Assembly: GCF_000244915.1 (NCBI RefSeq)
Contig: NZ_CM001442.1
Location: 5,952,001 to 6,016,000, forward strand
Source: Bradyrhizobium sp. WSM471
Lineage (GTDB): Bacteria; Pseudomonadota; Alphaproteobacteria; Rhizobiales; Xanthobacteraceae
Direction of reading: 5' to 3'
DNA length: 64,000 nt
Shown: positions 51,793-60,430 of the stretch, in pieces
Numbering within the stretch: position 1 is the stretch's first letter
Layout of the letters: every line of letters begins with the position of its first letter
Notes under the pieces: generated by a model
The model's input: the letters and a program-made list of their open reading frames with translations, nothing else
The model's database searches: none
Told to the model about the DNA's origin: nothing
Position numbers and translations under genes: made by a program

Positions 51793-53196
51793 ATGCTGAA
51801 GCACTTGCTTGTGGTTCTTCTTTTGCTGGTTTTCCCCTCCTCACTCCATTCCGTTACTGCAGCAGATGACCGAACTGCGGGACCACAAATCCAGGAGGAA
51901 ATCTGGGCGCTGCCGTTTCCGCTACCTGTGCTTGCTTTCTTGGTACGACCGGTCGGAGATGGCCCGTTTCCCCTCGTGATCATGAACCACGGAATTTCTC
52001 TGGACGCCAATCAGCGGTCCATGTTTCCGATGATAGAATATCGGGATGCGGCACGCTGGTTTGCGCGTCGCGGCTATGTGGTCATCTCGCCGATCAGGTA
52101 CGGAGCCAGCAGTCTCGATGACAAGGATCAGGGGCTGTACGGAGCTGTCTTCGGCCACGTTGGTAGCTGCGACAACCCGAATTTTCGTGGTCCCGGGCTC
52201 GCTATTGCCACTCTGAATGAGTGGGTCATCGACTACATGAGTAAGAAGAAGATGATCCAGCCTGGTAAGGTCATCGTCTTTGGCCAGTCGGGCGGTGGAT
52301 GGGGCTCGATTGCTCTTGGAAGCCTGAACCCGTCATCCGTTCAAGCTATCATTACCTTCGCGGCGGGGCGTGGAGGCCGCGTCGATGGCAAACCCAATAA
52401 CAATTGTGCTCCCGATCAGCTTGTTGCCGCTACCGGCGAGTTTGGACGCACCGCACGTATACCGATGCTTTGGGTCTACGCGGAAAACGACACCTATTTC
52501 GGGCCGGAGTTGACGAAGCGGATGTATCAAAGCTTCGTCGAAGCGGGCGGCAATGTCGACTATCGTATGCTGCCCCCCTTTGGAAGTGACGGGCACTTCA
52601 TGATCGATTCCGCGGACGCAGTGCCGATCTGGTCGCCTTTGGTAGCCCAATTCCTAGAGAAGCATTCGGCAACCGCCACGCCCTCCGGACAAGTCAGCAG
52701 CTCTTCACCCCAGCAGGAGCCTCACGCGAAGCCGCCGCGGCTGCGCGTGCCTGAAAACATTCATTACTCAAACTGGGAAAAACTTTGTTTCGACTCGTCC
52801 GATGGGACCACGATATGCCGGACGACATCAGCCGGCACGGACGACCTCGATCAGGTGGTGGTGCGTGTCGACCTGATCCAACGAGCTGACGGTCCGGCTC
52901 GCTTGCAGCTCTTCGTTCCGCAAGGAGCAAATCTGCAGCAGGGTGTAAAAGTGACGATAGATCAGGGTAGCCCTACCCAAGTGCCCTTCAACTGGTGTCT
53001 CACCAACATCTGCATCGCGGCACGCGGAAGCGAACCAACCTTCGCTGGCCAGATGGAAGCCGGCCGACAGCTCAAACTTGAACTCACCGACCTCAACGCC
53101 TCTTCAATTGTGTTAAGTCTGCCGCTCGAGCAGTTCGCCAACGTTCACAAGGGGCCGCCCACCCGCACGTTCGATTTCACGTCAGATGAGGAATGA
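51793..53196 (+). CDS. Exported alpha/beta hydrolase fused to an IalB-type domain
   Basis: A 467-residue protein with signal peptide (LLLLVFPSSLHSVTA). The hydrolase part (about 35-300) has GQSGGGWGS (Ser166), an acid near VYAENDTYF and a His in FGSDGHFMID. After a Pro/Ser linker, residues about 315-460 match the invasion-associated IalB family: HYSNWEKLCF, then FNWCLTNICIAARGS with paired Cys. The start at 51793 is chosen for GGAG 7 nt upstream; a longer frame crosses the FNR-type box. I know of no standard protein with this pairing. Confidence 0.8.
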   Translation: MLKHLLVVLLLLVFPSSLHSVTAADDRTAGPQIQEEIWALPFPLPVLAFLVRPVGDGPFPLVIMNHGISLDANQRSMFPMIEYRDAARWFARRGYVVISPIRYGASSLDDKDQGLYGAVFGHVGSCDNPNFRGPGLAIATLNEWVIDYMSKKKMIQPGKVIVFGQSGGGWGSIALGSLNPSSVQAIITFAAGRGGRVDGKPNNNCAPDQLVAATGEFGRTARIPMLWVYAENDTYFGPELTKRMYQSFVEAGGNVDYRMLPPFGSDGHFMIDSADAVPIWSPLVAQFLEKHSATATPSGQVSSSSPQQEPHAKPPRLRVPENIHYSNWEKLCFDSSDGTTICRTTSAGTDDLDQVVVRVDLIQRADGPARLQLFVPQGANLQQGVKVTIDQGSPTQVPFNWCLTNICIAARGSEPTFAGQMEAGRQLKLELTDLNASSIVLSLPLEQFANVHKGPPTRTFDFTSDEE

Positions 53197-53334
53197 ATAA
53201 CGTTGTTGAGACAATGTACTGCTGTGAGAGGTCCAGATCATGCGCGAGACGTTCGGAGACGCTCGCACCGCTGTCCTGGTAGCCCCGGCAAACGTGACCT
53301 GCGGCTCGATGTGTTGCGAGGTGTCGGCCAGTGA

Positions 53335-54024
53335 ATGGTCTTCCTAGACCATATCATCAAGGAGGCGCCGCAACTCAGCGCACGACTGAATGCCTCGCGT
53401 GCACGAATAAAGGAACTCAAGCTTCGGCTTCAGCTAGATAAGGTGCCACCGAGCTCGTGGTCAACGAGGACAATGGTGAGCCTTATGACGAGAGTACCTA
53501 TCGCCATTGGGTGTCGACGGTACGAGCCGTCGCTATCTTCGGCTTTCTCGCGCACGACAACGCGCGCCAGGCAATTATCCGTGCAGAGCGTCTGAACGCC
53601 GAACTGATAAAAAAACGTTGACAAGCTGTTCGCCCCCTTCCCTCTCGATGAGGAGAATAAGGCGCAGCGCGCCCGAGCGGTCGATCAGCGCAAGCCCGCA
53701 TTAGCGGAACGGCTGGATGCGCAGACCGCACGCGACAGCAATGGCCGTGACCCAGCATGGCGTCTAAAGCCCTGCGCCGCGCTGATGTTCGTCAACGGCA
53801 CCGGCGAACTCGACCAAAAGCAAGACCAAGACCTGCGTGATACCTGCGGCATGCTTCTCGATCGGGCTGGCTGCGACTTGCTGACGATCTGCGACATCAC
53901 TGGGCATTCATACCGAAGCGCGCAGACGATCGTGAAGCACTACCGCGCCCGCAACGCGGCTCGCGCTGCTTCCGACATCGACAGGCTTGAATTGCAGATG
54001 CGGAAGGAAGTCATGACGAGCTGA
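53335..54024 (+). pseudogene. Decayed tyrosine integrase (right), beside tRNA-Lys
   Basis: Scattered frames of one recombinase. NEDNGEPYDESTYRHWVSTV (about 53463-53530) is a core-domain piece. DLRDTCGMLLDRAGCDLLTI, then CDITGHSYRSAQTIVKHYRA (53800-53950) is the catalytic end with the GH and final HY tyrosine. Shifts and stops separate them, so it is inactive. It sits 155 bp from the 3' end of the tRNA-Lys gene, the usual place for an integrase that used it. Confidence 0.8.
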
Positions 54025-54178
54025 ACGCAGACCGGTGGGTCTCGTGCTGCAGCGTCGGATGGGCTCGGTCCTAATTATCCACTCGTCGCACGGCGTGCGA
54101 CCATTAAAAACGTCGCACGAGACCCGGTTTGTTCTGCCTAGGAATCTAAAAAAGCCCTTGCGGGCCGATATCTTAGGG

Positions 54179-54254
<76 letters not shown>

Positions 54255-54355
54255 GAAAGGCGGTTAAAGCCTTGCGAGGCCGGTCGTTTAGCAAAGCGAT
54301 CCGGGTCTGGCAAGCGATGGCACGCAAGTTTTCCAAGGGTAGGCCCACATCCCCC

Positions 54356-54389
54356 AAAAAAGCGAAAAGCCGCTGGATTCCAGCGGCTT
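54356..54389 (-). terminator. Intrinsic terminator of the LTXXQ gene
   Basis: On the minus strand the stem AAGCCGCTGG / CCAGCGGCTT with a 3-nt loop is followed by TTCGC and T6. Located 32 bp past the LTXXQ stop. Confidence 0.85.
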
Positions 54390-54421
54390 CGCCAGGGTTG
54401 ATCGCTGCAACAATTGCAGGT

Positions 54422-55036
54422 TCAGAGCCGGCCCTCGCGGTCCCGGTCCGGGCCGCCGTCGCGGTCGAACCGGTCACGGTGGAAGTGGTCCATGCCGCGC
54501 TCCATCATGCGGTCCATGCCACGCTCCATGAAGTGGCGGCGGGGTCCGTCTTCGCCGCCGCCGAACGGGCCGCGGTGGCGGGTCAGCACGGCGAGGCGCC
54601 GCTTCTGGCCCTCATCCAGGGTCTTGTAGAGCGGATCGGCGGCATCGGCGATCTTCTTCAGGGCCGCCGACGTCGCCCCCATGTCCTCGGCGCGCTGGCG
54701 CAGGCGGGCGACCGGATCCTCCGGCCTGTCGGCATCCTTATTCGCGTCCTTGCCGGCATCGCCGGAACCGGCATTCATCCGCGCATTGGCGCGATCGATG
54801 CGCAGCTTGGCGAAGTCGCGCACGGCGGCCTCGACCGGCGGCCACAGCTTTTCCTGGTCGGCGTTGAGCTTCAGCCCGGCATGGACGGCGGCTATCCGCG
54901 CGTCGACCATGGCGGCGCGGTCTTCCGGGTTCATGCGGATGTGCTCGTGCATCCACGGGCGATGATAATGGGCATAGACCGCGCCCGAGCCGGCGATGCT
55001 GAGCACGGCAATGGCGGCGATGGTGAACTTCCTCAT
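54422..55036 (-). CDS. Spy/LTXXQ-like periplasmic protein
   Basis: A 204-residue exported protein (signal FTIAAIAVLSIAGSGAVYA). The region VDARIAAVHAGLKLNADQEK followed by LWPPVEAAVRDFAKLRIDRA, and later ALKKIADAADPLYKTLDEGQ, matches the LTXXQ/Spy-CpxP pattern (two LxxxQ helices). The C-terminus is rich in His, Asp, Arg and Met (HFMERGMDRMMERGMDHF), a possible metal-binding tail. AGGAGAG lies before the ATG. A chaperone-like envelope-stress role is typical of the family. Confidence 0.8.
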   Translation of the reverse strand: MRKFTIAAIAVLSIAGSGAVYAHYHRPWMHEHIRMNPEDRAAMVDARIAAVHAGLKLNADQEKLWPPVEAAVRDFAKLRIDRANARMNAGSGDAGKDANKDADRPEDPVARLRQRAEDMGATSAALKKIADAADPLYKTLDEGQKRRLAVLTRHRGPFGGGEDGPRRHFMERGMDRMMERGMDHFHRDRFDRDGGPDRDREGRL

Positions 55037-55180
55037 GCGAACTCTCCTCTGGAAGGATGCCACGAGGATGGGCGCAGCGCGGCTGACGTGCAACTTACAA
55101 CTTGGACAGGAAGCGCGTTCTGTCGAAGATGTAACGCTCCTGAACCTTTATTCAGTCGCAATCGGTAATCATTCGCAACA

Positions 55181-55215
55181 AAAAGGGGCTTCCGCGCCCG
55201 GCACGGAAGCCCCCA
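55181..55215 (-). terminator. Intrinsic terminator of the TRAP receptor gene
   Basis: On the minus strand GGGGGCTTCCGTGCCGGGCG pairs with CGGAAGCCCC and is followed by T5. It sits 18 bp after the dctP-like stop. Confidence 0.85.
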
Positions 55216-55232
55216 TTCATCATCCGTTCAAA

Positions 55233-56237
55233 TCAGTTCGTCGTGCTCTTCGCTTCCTTCTGGAATTCGTCGATCAACGGTTGCCCGATACGGCTTGCGG
55301 CGTCCTTGTAGACCGGCTCCATGGCCTTGCGCATCGCCTCGTCCTGCTCCGGCGTGAGCTTGATGATCTCGCTCTTGCCGCTCTTCCTGATCTCGGCGAG
55401 CGCGTCCTCGTTCTCCTTCTGCGACTGCGTATTGTTGAAGTCGGTCGCTTCCTTCATCGCCTTCGTCAGCTGGTCGCGGATGTCGGCCGGCAAGCCGTCC
55501 CAGAACTTCTTGTTCACGATCACGACGTAGCCGATATAGCCGTGATTGCTCTCGGTGATGTACTTCTGCACCTCGTGCATCTTCTGGGTATAGATGTTCG
55601 ACCAGGTGTTCTCCTGCCCGTCGACGACGCCGGTCTGCAGCGCCTGGTAGACTTCGCCGAACGCCATCACCTGGGGCAGCGAGCCGAGCGCCTTGAACTG
55701 GGCCTGGAGCACGCGCGAGGACTGGATGCGGAACTTGACGCCCTGATAGTCGGCCGGCGTCACCAGCTTCTTGTTGGCACTCATCTCCTTGAAGCCGTTG
55801 TCCCAATAGGCAAGGCCGGTGATGCCCTTCGGTTCGAGCAGCTTGAGCAGCCTGGCGCCGAGCGGACCTTCCGTCACCTTCCGCAGCGTCTTCAGATCAG
55901 GGAGGATGTAGGGGAGATCGAACACCTCGAACTCGCGGATGCCGAGCGGGCCGAACTTGGAGTTGGACGGCGCCAGCATCTGCACGCTGCCGAGCTGGAG
56001 CGCCTCGAGCTCTTCCTTGTCCTTGTAGAGCGTCGAGTTCGGGTAGATCTCGACCTTGACCTTGCCGCCGGTGTACTTCTCGGCGAGCTCCTTGAATTTC
56101 TCCGACGCCTTGCCCTTCGGCGTGTCGGTGGCCACCACGTGGCTGAACTTGATGATGATGGGCGACTGGGCCGATGCCGGCCCGGTCAAGCCAAGAGCCA
56201 GGACCGCGATGGACGCAGCGATCGCGAAGGTGCGCAT
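55233..56237 (-). CDS. dctP: TRAP transporter solute-binding protein, DctP family
   Basis: A 334-residue periplasmic receptor with signal peptide (SIAVLALGLTGPASAQ). IKFSHVVATDTPKGKASEKF is the DctP opening; ADYQGVKFRIQSSRVLQAQF (with the conserved Arg that binds carboxylates) and VYQALQTGVVDGQENTWSNI are diagnostic. The membrane subunits DctQM are not next to it, so it stands alone here. GGGAGAG precedes the start. The ligand is probably a C4-dicarboxylate or related acid. Confidence 0.92.
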   Translation of the reverse strand: MRTFAIAASIAVLALGLTGPASAQSPIIIKFSHVVATDTPKGKASEKFKELAEKYTGGKVKVEIYPNSTLYKDKEELEALQLGSVQMLAPSNSKFGPLGIREFEVFDLPYILPDLKTLRKVTEGPLGARLLKLLEPKGITGLAYWDNGFKEMSANKKLVTPADYQGVKFRIQSSRVLQAQFKALGSLPQVMAFGEVYQALQTGVVDGQENTWSNIYTQKMHEVQKYITESNHGYIGYVVIVNKKFWDGLPADIRDQLTKAMKEATDFNNTQSQKENEDALAEIRKSGKSEIIKLTPEQDEAMRKAMEPVYKDAASRIGQPLIDEFQKEAKSTTN

Positions 56238-56339
56238 AATCTCTCCCTGTTGTTATTTGGGCCGCCCGGCGCACGGGTGGCCTATCAGTGCCGGTTGCAT
56301 CAATAGCGGCTGGGAGGCGGAGCCGCTATTGGCCCTTAG

Positions 56340-56459
56340 CAGGGCAGCTATTCGGCGCCACATGCAGAGTCATTCCGGGGAGGTTTGTTAGGACCTGACC
56401 CGGAATCCCGAGATTCCGGGTTCTCGCTTCGCGAGCCCCGGAATGACGAACTTCGTTCG
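56340..56459. repeat. Palindromic interspersed repeat
   Basis: Contains CCCGGAATCCCGAGATTCCGGG, a self-complementary hairpin, then CTCGCTTCGCGAG and a GAACTTCGTTC pair, ending next to the leuA stop. The layout of nested inverted repeats is typical of short dispersed rhizobial elements and may also act as a terminator. Confidence 0.6.
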
Positions 56460-58022
56460 TCAGCTCGCCGCCGCAGTCGTCACCGTGTCGCGCTGGCGCT
56501 TCATGACGATCTTGTTGAGCGCACCGAGATAGGCCTTTGCCGAGGCCACCAGCGTATCCGGATCCGCCGCGCGCGCCGTCATCGCACGTCCCTCATGCGA
56601 CAGCCGCACCGAGACTTCGGCCTGCGCGTCGGTGCCTTGGGTCACTGCGTGGACCTGGTACAGCTCGAGCTTGGCTTCGTGCGGCACCAGGCGCTTGATG
56701 CAGTTGAACACCGCGTCGACCGGACCGTTGCCCTCAGCCTCCTCGATCTTGATCTGGCCGTCGACGTCGAGCTTCATGGTCGCGCGCTGCGGGCCATGAG
56801 TGCCGGCGATCACGGTCAGCGAGGTCAGCTTGATGCGGTCGTGCGAAGCCGCCATTTCCTCGTCGACCAGCGCCTCGATGTCCTCGTCGTAGATGTCCTT
56901 CTTGCGGTCGGCCAGTGCCTTCATCCGCGTGAACGCATCTTCCAGCTGGTTCGGACCGAGCTTGTAGCCCATCTCCTCCAGCTTGTGCACGAAGGCGTGG
57001 CGGCCGGAATGCTTGCCGAGCACCAGCGAGGACTGCTTGAGGCCGACCATCTCGGGCCGCATGATCTCGTAGGTGGAAGCGTCCTTCAGCACGCCATCCT
57101 GATGGATGCCGCTCTCATGCGCGAACGCGTTGCGGCCGACGATGGCCTTGTTGTACTGCACCGGGAACGAGGTCGCCGCCGACACCACCTTGGAGGCGCG
57201 GGTCAGCTGCGTGGTGTCGATCTTGTTCCAGAACGGGAATTTGTCGTTGCGGACGTTGATCGCCATCACGATCTCTTCCAGCGCGGCGTTGCCGGCACGC
57301 TCGCCGATGCCGTTGATGGTGCACTCGACCTGACGCGCGCCGCCAATGACGCCGGCCAGCGAGTTCGCCACCGCCATTCCGAGGTCGTTATGGCAATGCA
57401 CGGAGAACACCGCCTTGTCCGAGTTCGGCACGCGCTCGATCAGTGTCTTCATGAAGTGGGTGTATTCGTCGGGCGTGGTGTAGCCGACGGTGTCCGGAAT
57501 GTTCACCGTGGTTGCGCCAGCCTTGATGACCGCTTCGACGATGCGGCACAGATAGTCCATCTCGCTGCGGGTGCCGTCTTCGGCCGACCATTCGACGTCG
57601 TCGATCTGGTTGCGGGCGCGCGCGACCATGGCAACCGAAGTCTCGAGCACCTGCTCCGGGGTCTTGTTCAGCTTCACCCGCATATGCAGCGGCGACGTCG
57701 CGATCACGGTGTGGACGCGGCCGCGCTTGGCGAATTTCACCGCCTCTGCGCAACGGTCGATGTCGGCCGGATGGGCGCGCGACAGACCGGCGATGACGGC
57801 ATTCTTGGAGCGGCGGGCGATCTCGCTGACCGCCTGGAAGTCGCCTTCCGAGGTAATGGGGAAGCCGGCCTCGATGACGTCGACGCCCATATCATCCAGC
57901 ATCTCGGCGACCTCGAGCTTCTCCTCGAAAGTCATGGTGGCGCCGGGGCACTGTTCGCCGTCGCGCAGGGTGGTGTCGAAAATGATGACGCGGTCCTTCT
58001 CGGACTTGTTCACGGAGGCCAT
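56460..58022 (-). CDS. leuA: 2-isopropylmalate synthase
   Basis: A 520-residue enzyme that joins acetyl-CoA and 2-oxoisovalerate in the first committed step of leucine synthesis. The HMGL-like catalytic part shows IFDTTLRDGEQCPGATMTFE, the metal site SVHCHNDLGMA, and the loop ESGIHQDGV. The C-terminal region (about 390-520), LDVDGQIKIEEAEGNGPVDA onward, is the regulatory leucine-binding LeuA dimer domain. AGGAA precedes the ATG. The leader peptide at 58132-58251 suggests attenuation control in addition to feedback. Confidence 0.95.
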   Translation of the reverse strand: MASVNKSEKDRVIIFDTTLRDGEQCPGATMTFEEKLEVAEMLDDMGVDVIEAGFPITSEGDFQAVSEIARRSKNAVIAGLSRAHPADIDRCAEAVKFAKRGRVHTVIATSPLHMRVKLNKTPEQVLETSVAMVARARNQIDDVEWSAEDGTRSEMDYLCRIVEAVIKAGATTVNIPDTVGYTTPDEYTHFMKTLIERVPNSDKAVFSVHCHNDLGMAVANSLAGVIGGARQVECTINGIGERAGNAALEEIVMAINVRNDKFPFWNKIDTTQLTRASKVVSAATSFPVQYNKAIVGRNAFAHESGIHQDGVLKDASTYEIMRPEMVGLKQSSLVLGKHSGRHAFVHKLEEMGYKLGPNQLEDAFTRMKALADRKKDIYDEDIEALVDEEMAASHDRIKLTSLTVIAGTHGPQRATMKLDVDGQIKIEEAEGNGPVDAVFNCIKRLVPHEAKLELYQVHAVTQGTDAQAEVSVRLSHEGRAMTARAADPDTLVASAKAYLGALNKIVMKRQRDTVTTAAAS

Positions 58023-58059
58023 TTCGAAAATTCCTTTTGAGCTTTTGCGCCGTCAGTCT

Positions 58060-58131
58060 TCTGGGCGCTTGAGGTGTCCGGTGATCTCGACCAACCCCTG
58101 AGCGCCCAGGCGCATCGCGCCCAGCCGGCCC
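58060..58131 (-). promoter_or_regulatory. Hairpin region of the leuA attenuator
   Basis: Directly after the leader-peptide stop, CCCCTGAG (overlapping the stop) can pair with CTCAGGGG about 40 nt on, and inside it GGGCGCGATGCGCCT forms a competing hairpin. Alternative pairing of this kind is expected of an attenuator. A T tract is not obvious, so termination versus translation control is open. Confidence 0.5.
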
Positions 58132-58251
58132 TCAGGGGCAAGTAAGAAGAAGCCCGCCAATCAGGAGGGTGGGCAGCAGCGCGGCCGGGATCGTGGCGGC
58201 GGCCAGAGCCACCTCCCTCGAAATCCCATCGATTTGGCCGCGAATCAGCAT
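58132..58251 (-). CDS. Leucine-rich leader peptide of leuA
   Basis: A 39-residue open frame upstream of leuA on the same strand that ends PAALLPTLLIGGLLLTCP. Seven of its last fifteen residues are leucine, including the run CTT CTT CTT just before the stop. Such a peptide makes ribosomes stall when Leu-tRNA is low. The stop lies within the first arm of a downstream hairpin, as in leu attenuators. The start at 58251 is the best ATG; an internal start is possible. Confidence 0.75.
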   Translation of the reverse strand: MLIRGQIDGISREVALAAATIPAALLPTLLIGGLLLTCP

Positions 58252-58458
58252 TGCCAGACCCTTTTGAGCCCTCAAATCCTCGGTCAAAACCGTTGACGGT
58301 TGGTTGCCGGGAGGCTCGATGCGTCGTTTCTAGACGAGAAATGGCAGCAACCGCAACGCCAAAAGATGGACAGAAGGGCTGACATGATCGCAGCGCCGGA
58401 TGCGTGAAGGGACCGATGCCGGGTGTTTGGCCGACCGAACGCCGGCGAGACCGTCGAG

Positions 58459-58722
58459 CTACGCGGTGCGGCGAGCGCGAGCCCTGCTCTCCCAGCGGTT
58501 CAGCATCTGGCCGAGTTCGCCGGTGCCGACCGGCGTAGCCTTGCCGGCGATGGCGATCTCGTTGGTGTTGGCTGGTGCGTTGGCATTGAGCCAATCCGGC
58601 TCGCTGTACTCACGCCAGCGGCGCGCCTCGGCTCGCCTTTTGCGGGAGACGTAGTCGCGGGTGAAATAGCCTCCCGCAAATGCAATCCCGAGCAGCAAAA
58701 CCAGTACGACGACAGCGACCAC
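58459..58722 (-). CDS. Single-span membrane protein, GTG start
   Basis: An 87-residue product. The GTG at 58722 is chosen because GGAG lies 6 nt before it; the reading is (M)VAVVVLVLLLGIAFAGGYFT (one membrane helix at about 2-20), then a basic stretch RDYVSRKRRAEARRWREYSE and a soluble tail ending in LNRWESRARARRTA. An ATG at 58764 lacks a ribosome site. A small rhizobial membrane protein of unknown function. Confidence 0.6.
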   Translation of the reverse strand: MVAVVVLVLLLGIAFAGGYFTRDYVSRKRRAEARRWREYSEPDWLNANAPANTNEIAIAGKATPVGTGELGQMLNRWESRARARRTA

Positions 58723-59004
58723 AGTAAACTCCGACCTACGCCCCGAATGATGTTCTGCCAGCATCGCGCAGGAGGTCAAGGCTTGACATGCTCCACAGCT
58801 TGGCAATGCCCCAAGCGCAGCTCCGGTAAACCCCGTCACGCCGGACGAATTTGTCGTTTCCGTGTTCGATGTTGCAGCGCTTTTGCCGCCCCGATATCTC
58901 GCTGAGGATGCGTACCTCCCCCTCGCAACCGTCATCGGACCGGACTAACCTTCACCCCGCTCGGCCGGATCAACCGGCCAGCCCAACATGACCGGGAGGA
59001 CGCG

Positions 59005-60225
59005 ATGACACGCCAAAAGCAGCGTGACCAGGATGCTGCGCTTTCACGACGAACGCTCGTTCAGGGGCTTGCGCTCGGCGCCGCCACTTTTGCCGGCGCC
59101 GGCTCCGCGCTGGCCCAGACCGGACCAGCCGCGCCGCCGACGACGATCACCACTCCGCCACGCGATTTCGGCCCCCACGGCGCGCCGACCACCTATTTCT
59201 GGGACCCCGACGTCATCGCGGTCGATCCGTCCTTCAACGATCTCGCGCAGCCCAACACGGCGATCAAGCGTCTCCATACGGGCCTGCTGTGGGCTGAAGG
59301 GCCGGCGTGGAGTGCACAGGGCCGCTATCTGCTGTGGAGCGACATTCCCAACAACAGGCAGATGCGCTGGAGCGAAGACGACGGTCGCGTCAGCGTGTTC
59401 CGCTCGCCGTCCAACAATTCCAACGGCAACTCGTTCGATTTCCAGGGCCGTCAACTTTCCTGCGAACATTTGACCCGGCGGGTGACGCGTTATGAACATG
59501 ACGGCACCGCGACCGTGCTTTGCGACAACTACAACGGCAAGAAGCTGAACTCGCCGAACGACGTCGTCGCGCATCCTGACGGCAGCTACTGGTTTACCGA
59601 TCCGCCCTATGGCGGCCAGCTCTACGAAGGTGAACCCGACGCCGCGGGCGGTCCGAGCAATTCCGGCGGCAAGCTCAATCCGCGGATTGGACAGCCGGCG
59701 GGCTTTGCACCGGGCAAGCGCGAGCTGCCGACCAATTGCTATCGCATCGATCCTAGCGGCCGTGTCGACCTCGTCGTCACGGAGGAGCAGGTGCCCGACC
59801 CGAACGGGCTGTGCTTCTCGCCGGACTTCAAGAAGCTCTACGTCGTCTCAACCGGCAAGGGACCCGGCGACACCGGTGCCGGCGGCAAGGGCGAGATTAT
59901 CGTGTTCGATGTTGGCAGCGACAACAAGCTCGCCAACCAGAAGCGATTCAGCGAGTGCGTGATCGACGGCGTGAAGTGCGGGCCGGACGGCGTGCGCTGC
60001 GACGTCAACGGCAATGTCTGGGCCTCCAGCAATGCCGGCCGCGCCGTCGGCTACAGCGGCGTGACGACGTGGTCACCGGAGGGCAAGCTGCTCGGCCGCA
60101 TCCGGTTGCCCGAAGTGTGCGGCAACGTCTGCTTCGGCGGCCCCAAGCGCAACCGCCTGTTCATGGCCGCGAGCCAGTCGCTCTATGCGGTGTATACGGC
60201 CACGCAAGGCGCAGGACCGGGCTGA
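59005..60225 (+). CDS. Tat-exported SMP-30/gluconolactonase-like protein
   Basis: A 406-residue protein. A twin-arginine signal (SRRTLVQGLALGAATFAGAG, cleavage near SALAQ) shows folded export. The SGL six-blade propeller is seen in HTGLLWAEGPAWSAQGRYLL (Glu metal ligand), LNSPNDVVAHPDGSYWFTDP (Asn/Asp ligands) and PDPNGLCFSPDFKKLYVVST. The family opens lactones such as gluconolactone using a divalent metal. GGAGG lies 6 nt before the start. The product could follow the periplasmic sugar dehydrogenase at 16801 in a pathway (inference). Confidence 0.9.
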   Translation: MTRQKQRDQDAALSRRTLVQGLALGAATFAGAGSALAQTGPAAPPTTITTPPRDFGPHGAPTTYFWDPDVIAVDPSFNDLAQPNTAIKRLHTGLLWAEGPAWSAQGRYLLWSDIPNNRQMRWSEDDGRVSVFRSPSNNSNGNSFDFQGRQLSCEHLTRRVTRYEHDGTATVLCDNYNGKKLNSPNDVVAHPDGSYWFTDPPYGGQLYEGEPDAAGGPSNSGGKLNPRIGQPAGFAPGKRELPTNCYRIDPSGRVDLVVTEEQVPDPNGLCFSPDFKKLYVVSTGKGPGDTGAGGKGEIIVFDVGSDNKLANQKRFSECVIDGVKCGPDGVRCDVNGNVWASSNAGRAVGYSGVTTWSPEGKLLGRIRLPEVCGNVCFGGPKRNRLFMAASQSLYAVYTATQGAGPG

Positions 60226-60430
60226 GCCCGCGCGAGACATCGCAAGCACGGGCGTCGGCGTGGATCGCCGGCGCCCGCGGTTCCCTGATCGCAATCAAGC
60301 TACGCCTCGGGCAAATCTCCGCCATCAATCCAACGAAGATTGAATCGCGCGGCAAGGCCGCAGCGCGGCGCCAAGGCATGTGCTCTCATGCTCTTCGTTC
60401 CCGCGCACGACTTGAACGAGGAGTTGCGCG

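Noticed and set aside
54996..56306. Plus-strand frame of 436 codons opposite the TRAP receptor gene
   Set aside because: Shadow frame; the minus strand encodes a full DctP-family protein.
56385..58040. Plus-strand frame of 551 codons opposite leuA
   Set aside because: Codon-bias shadow of leuA; its His/Arg/Leu-rich translation has no family features.
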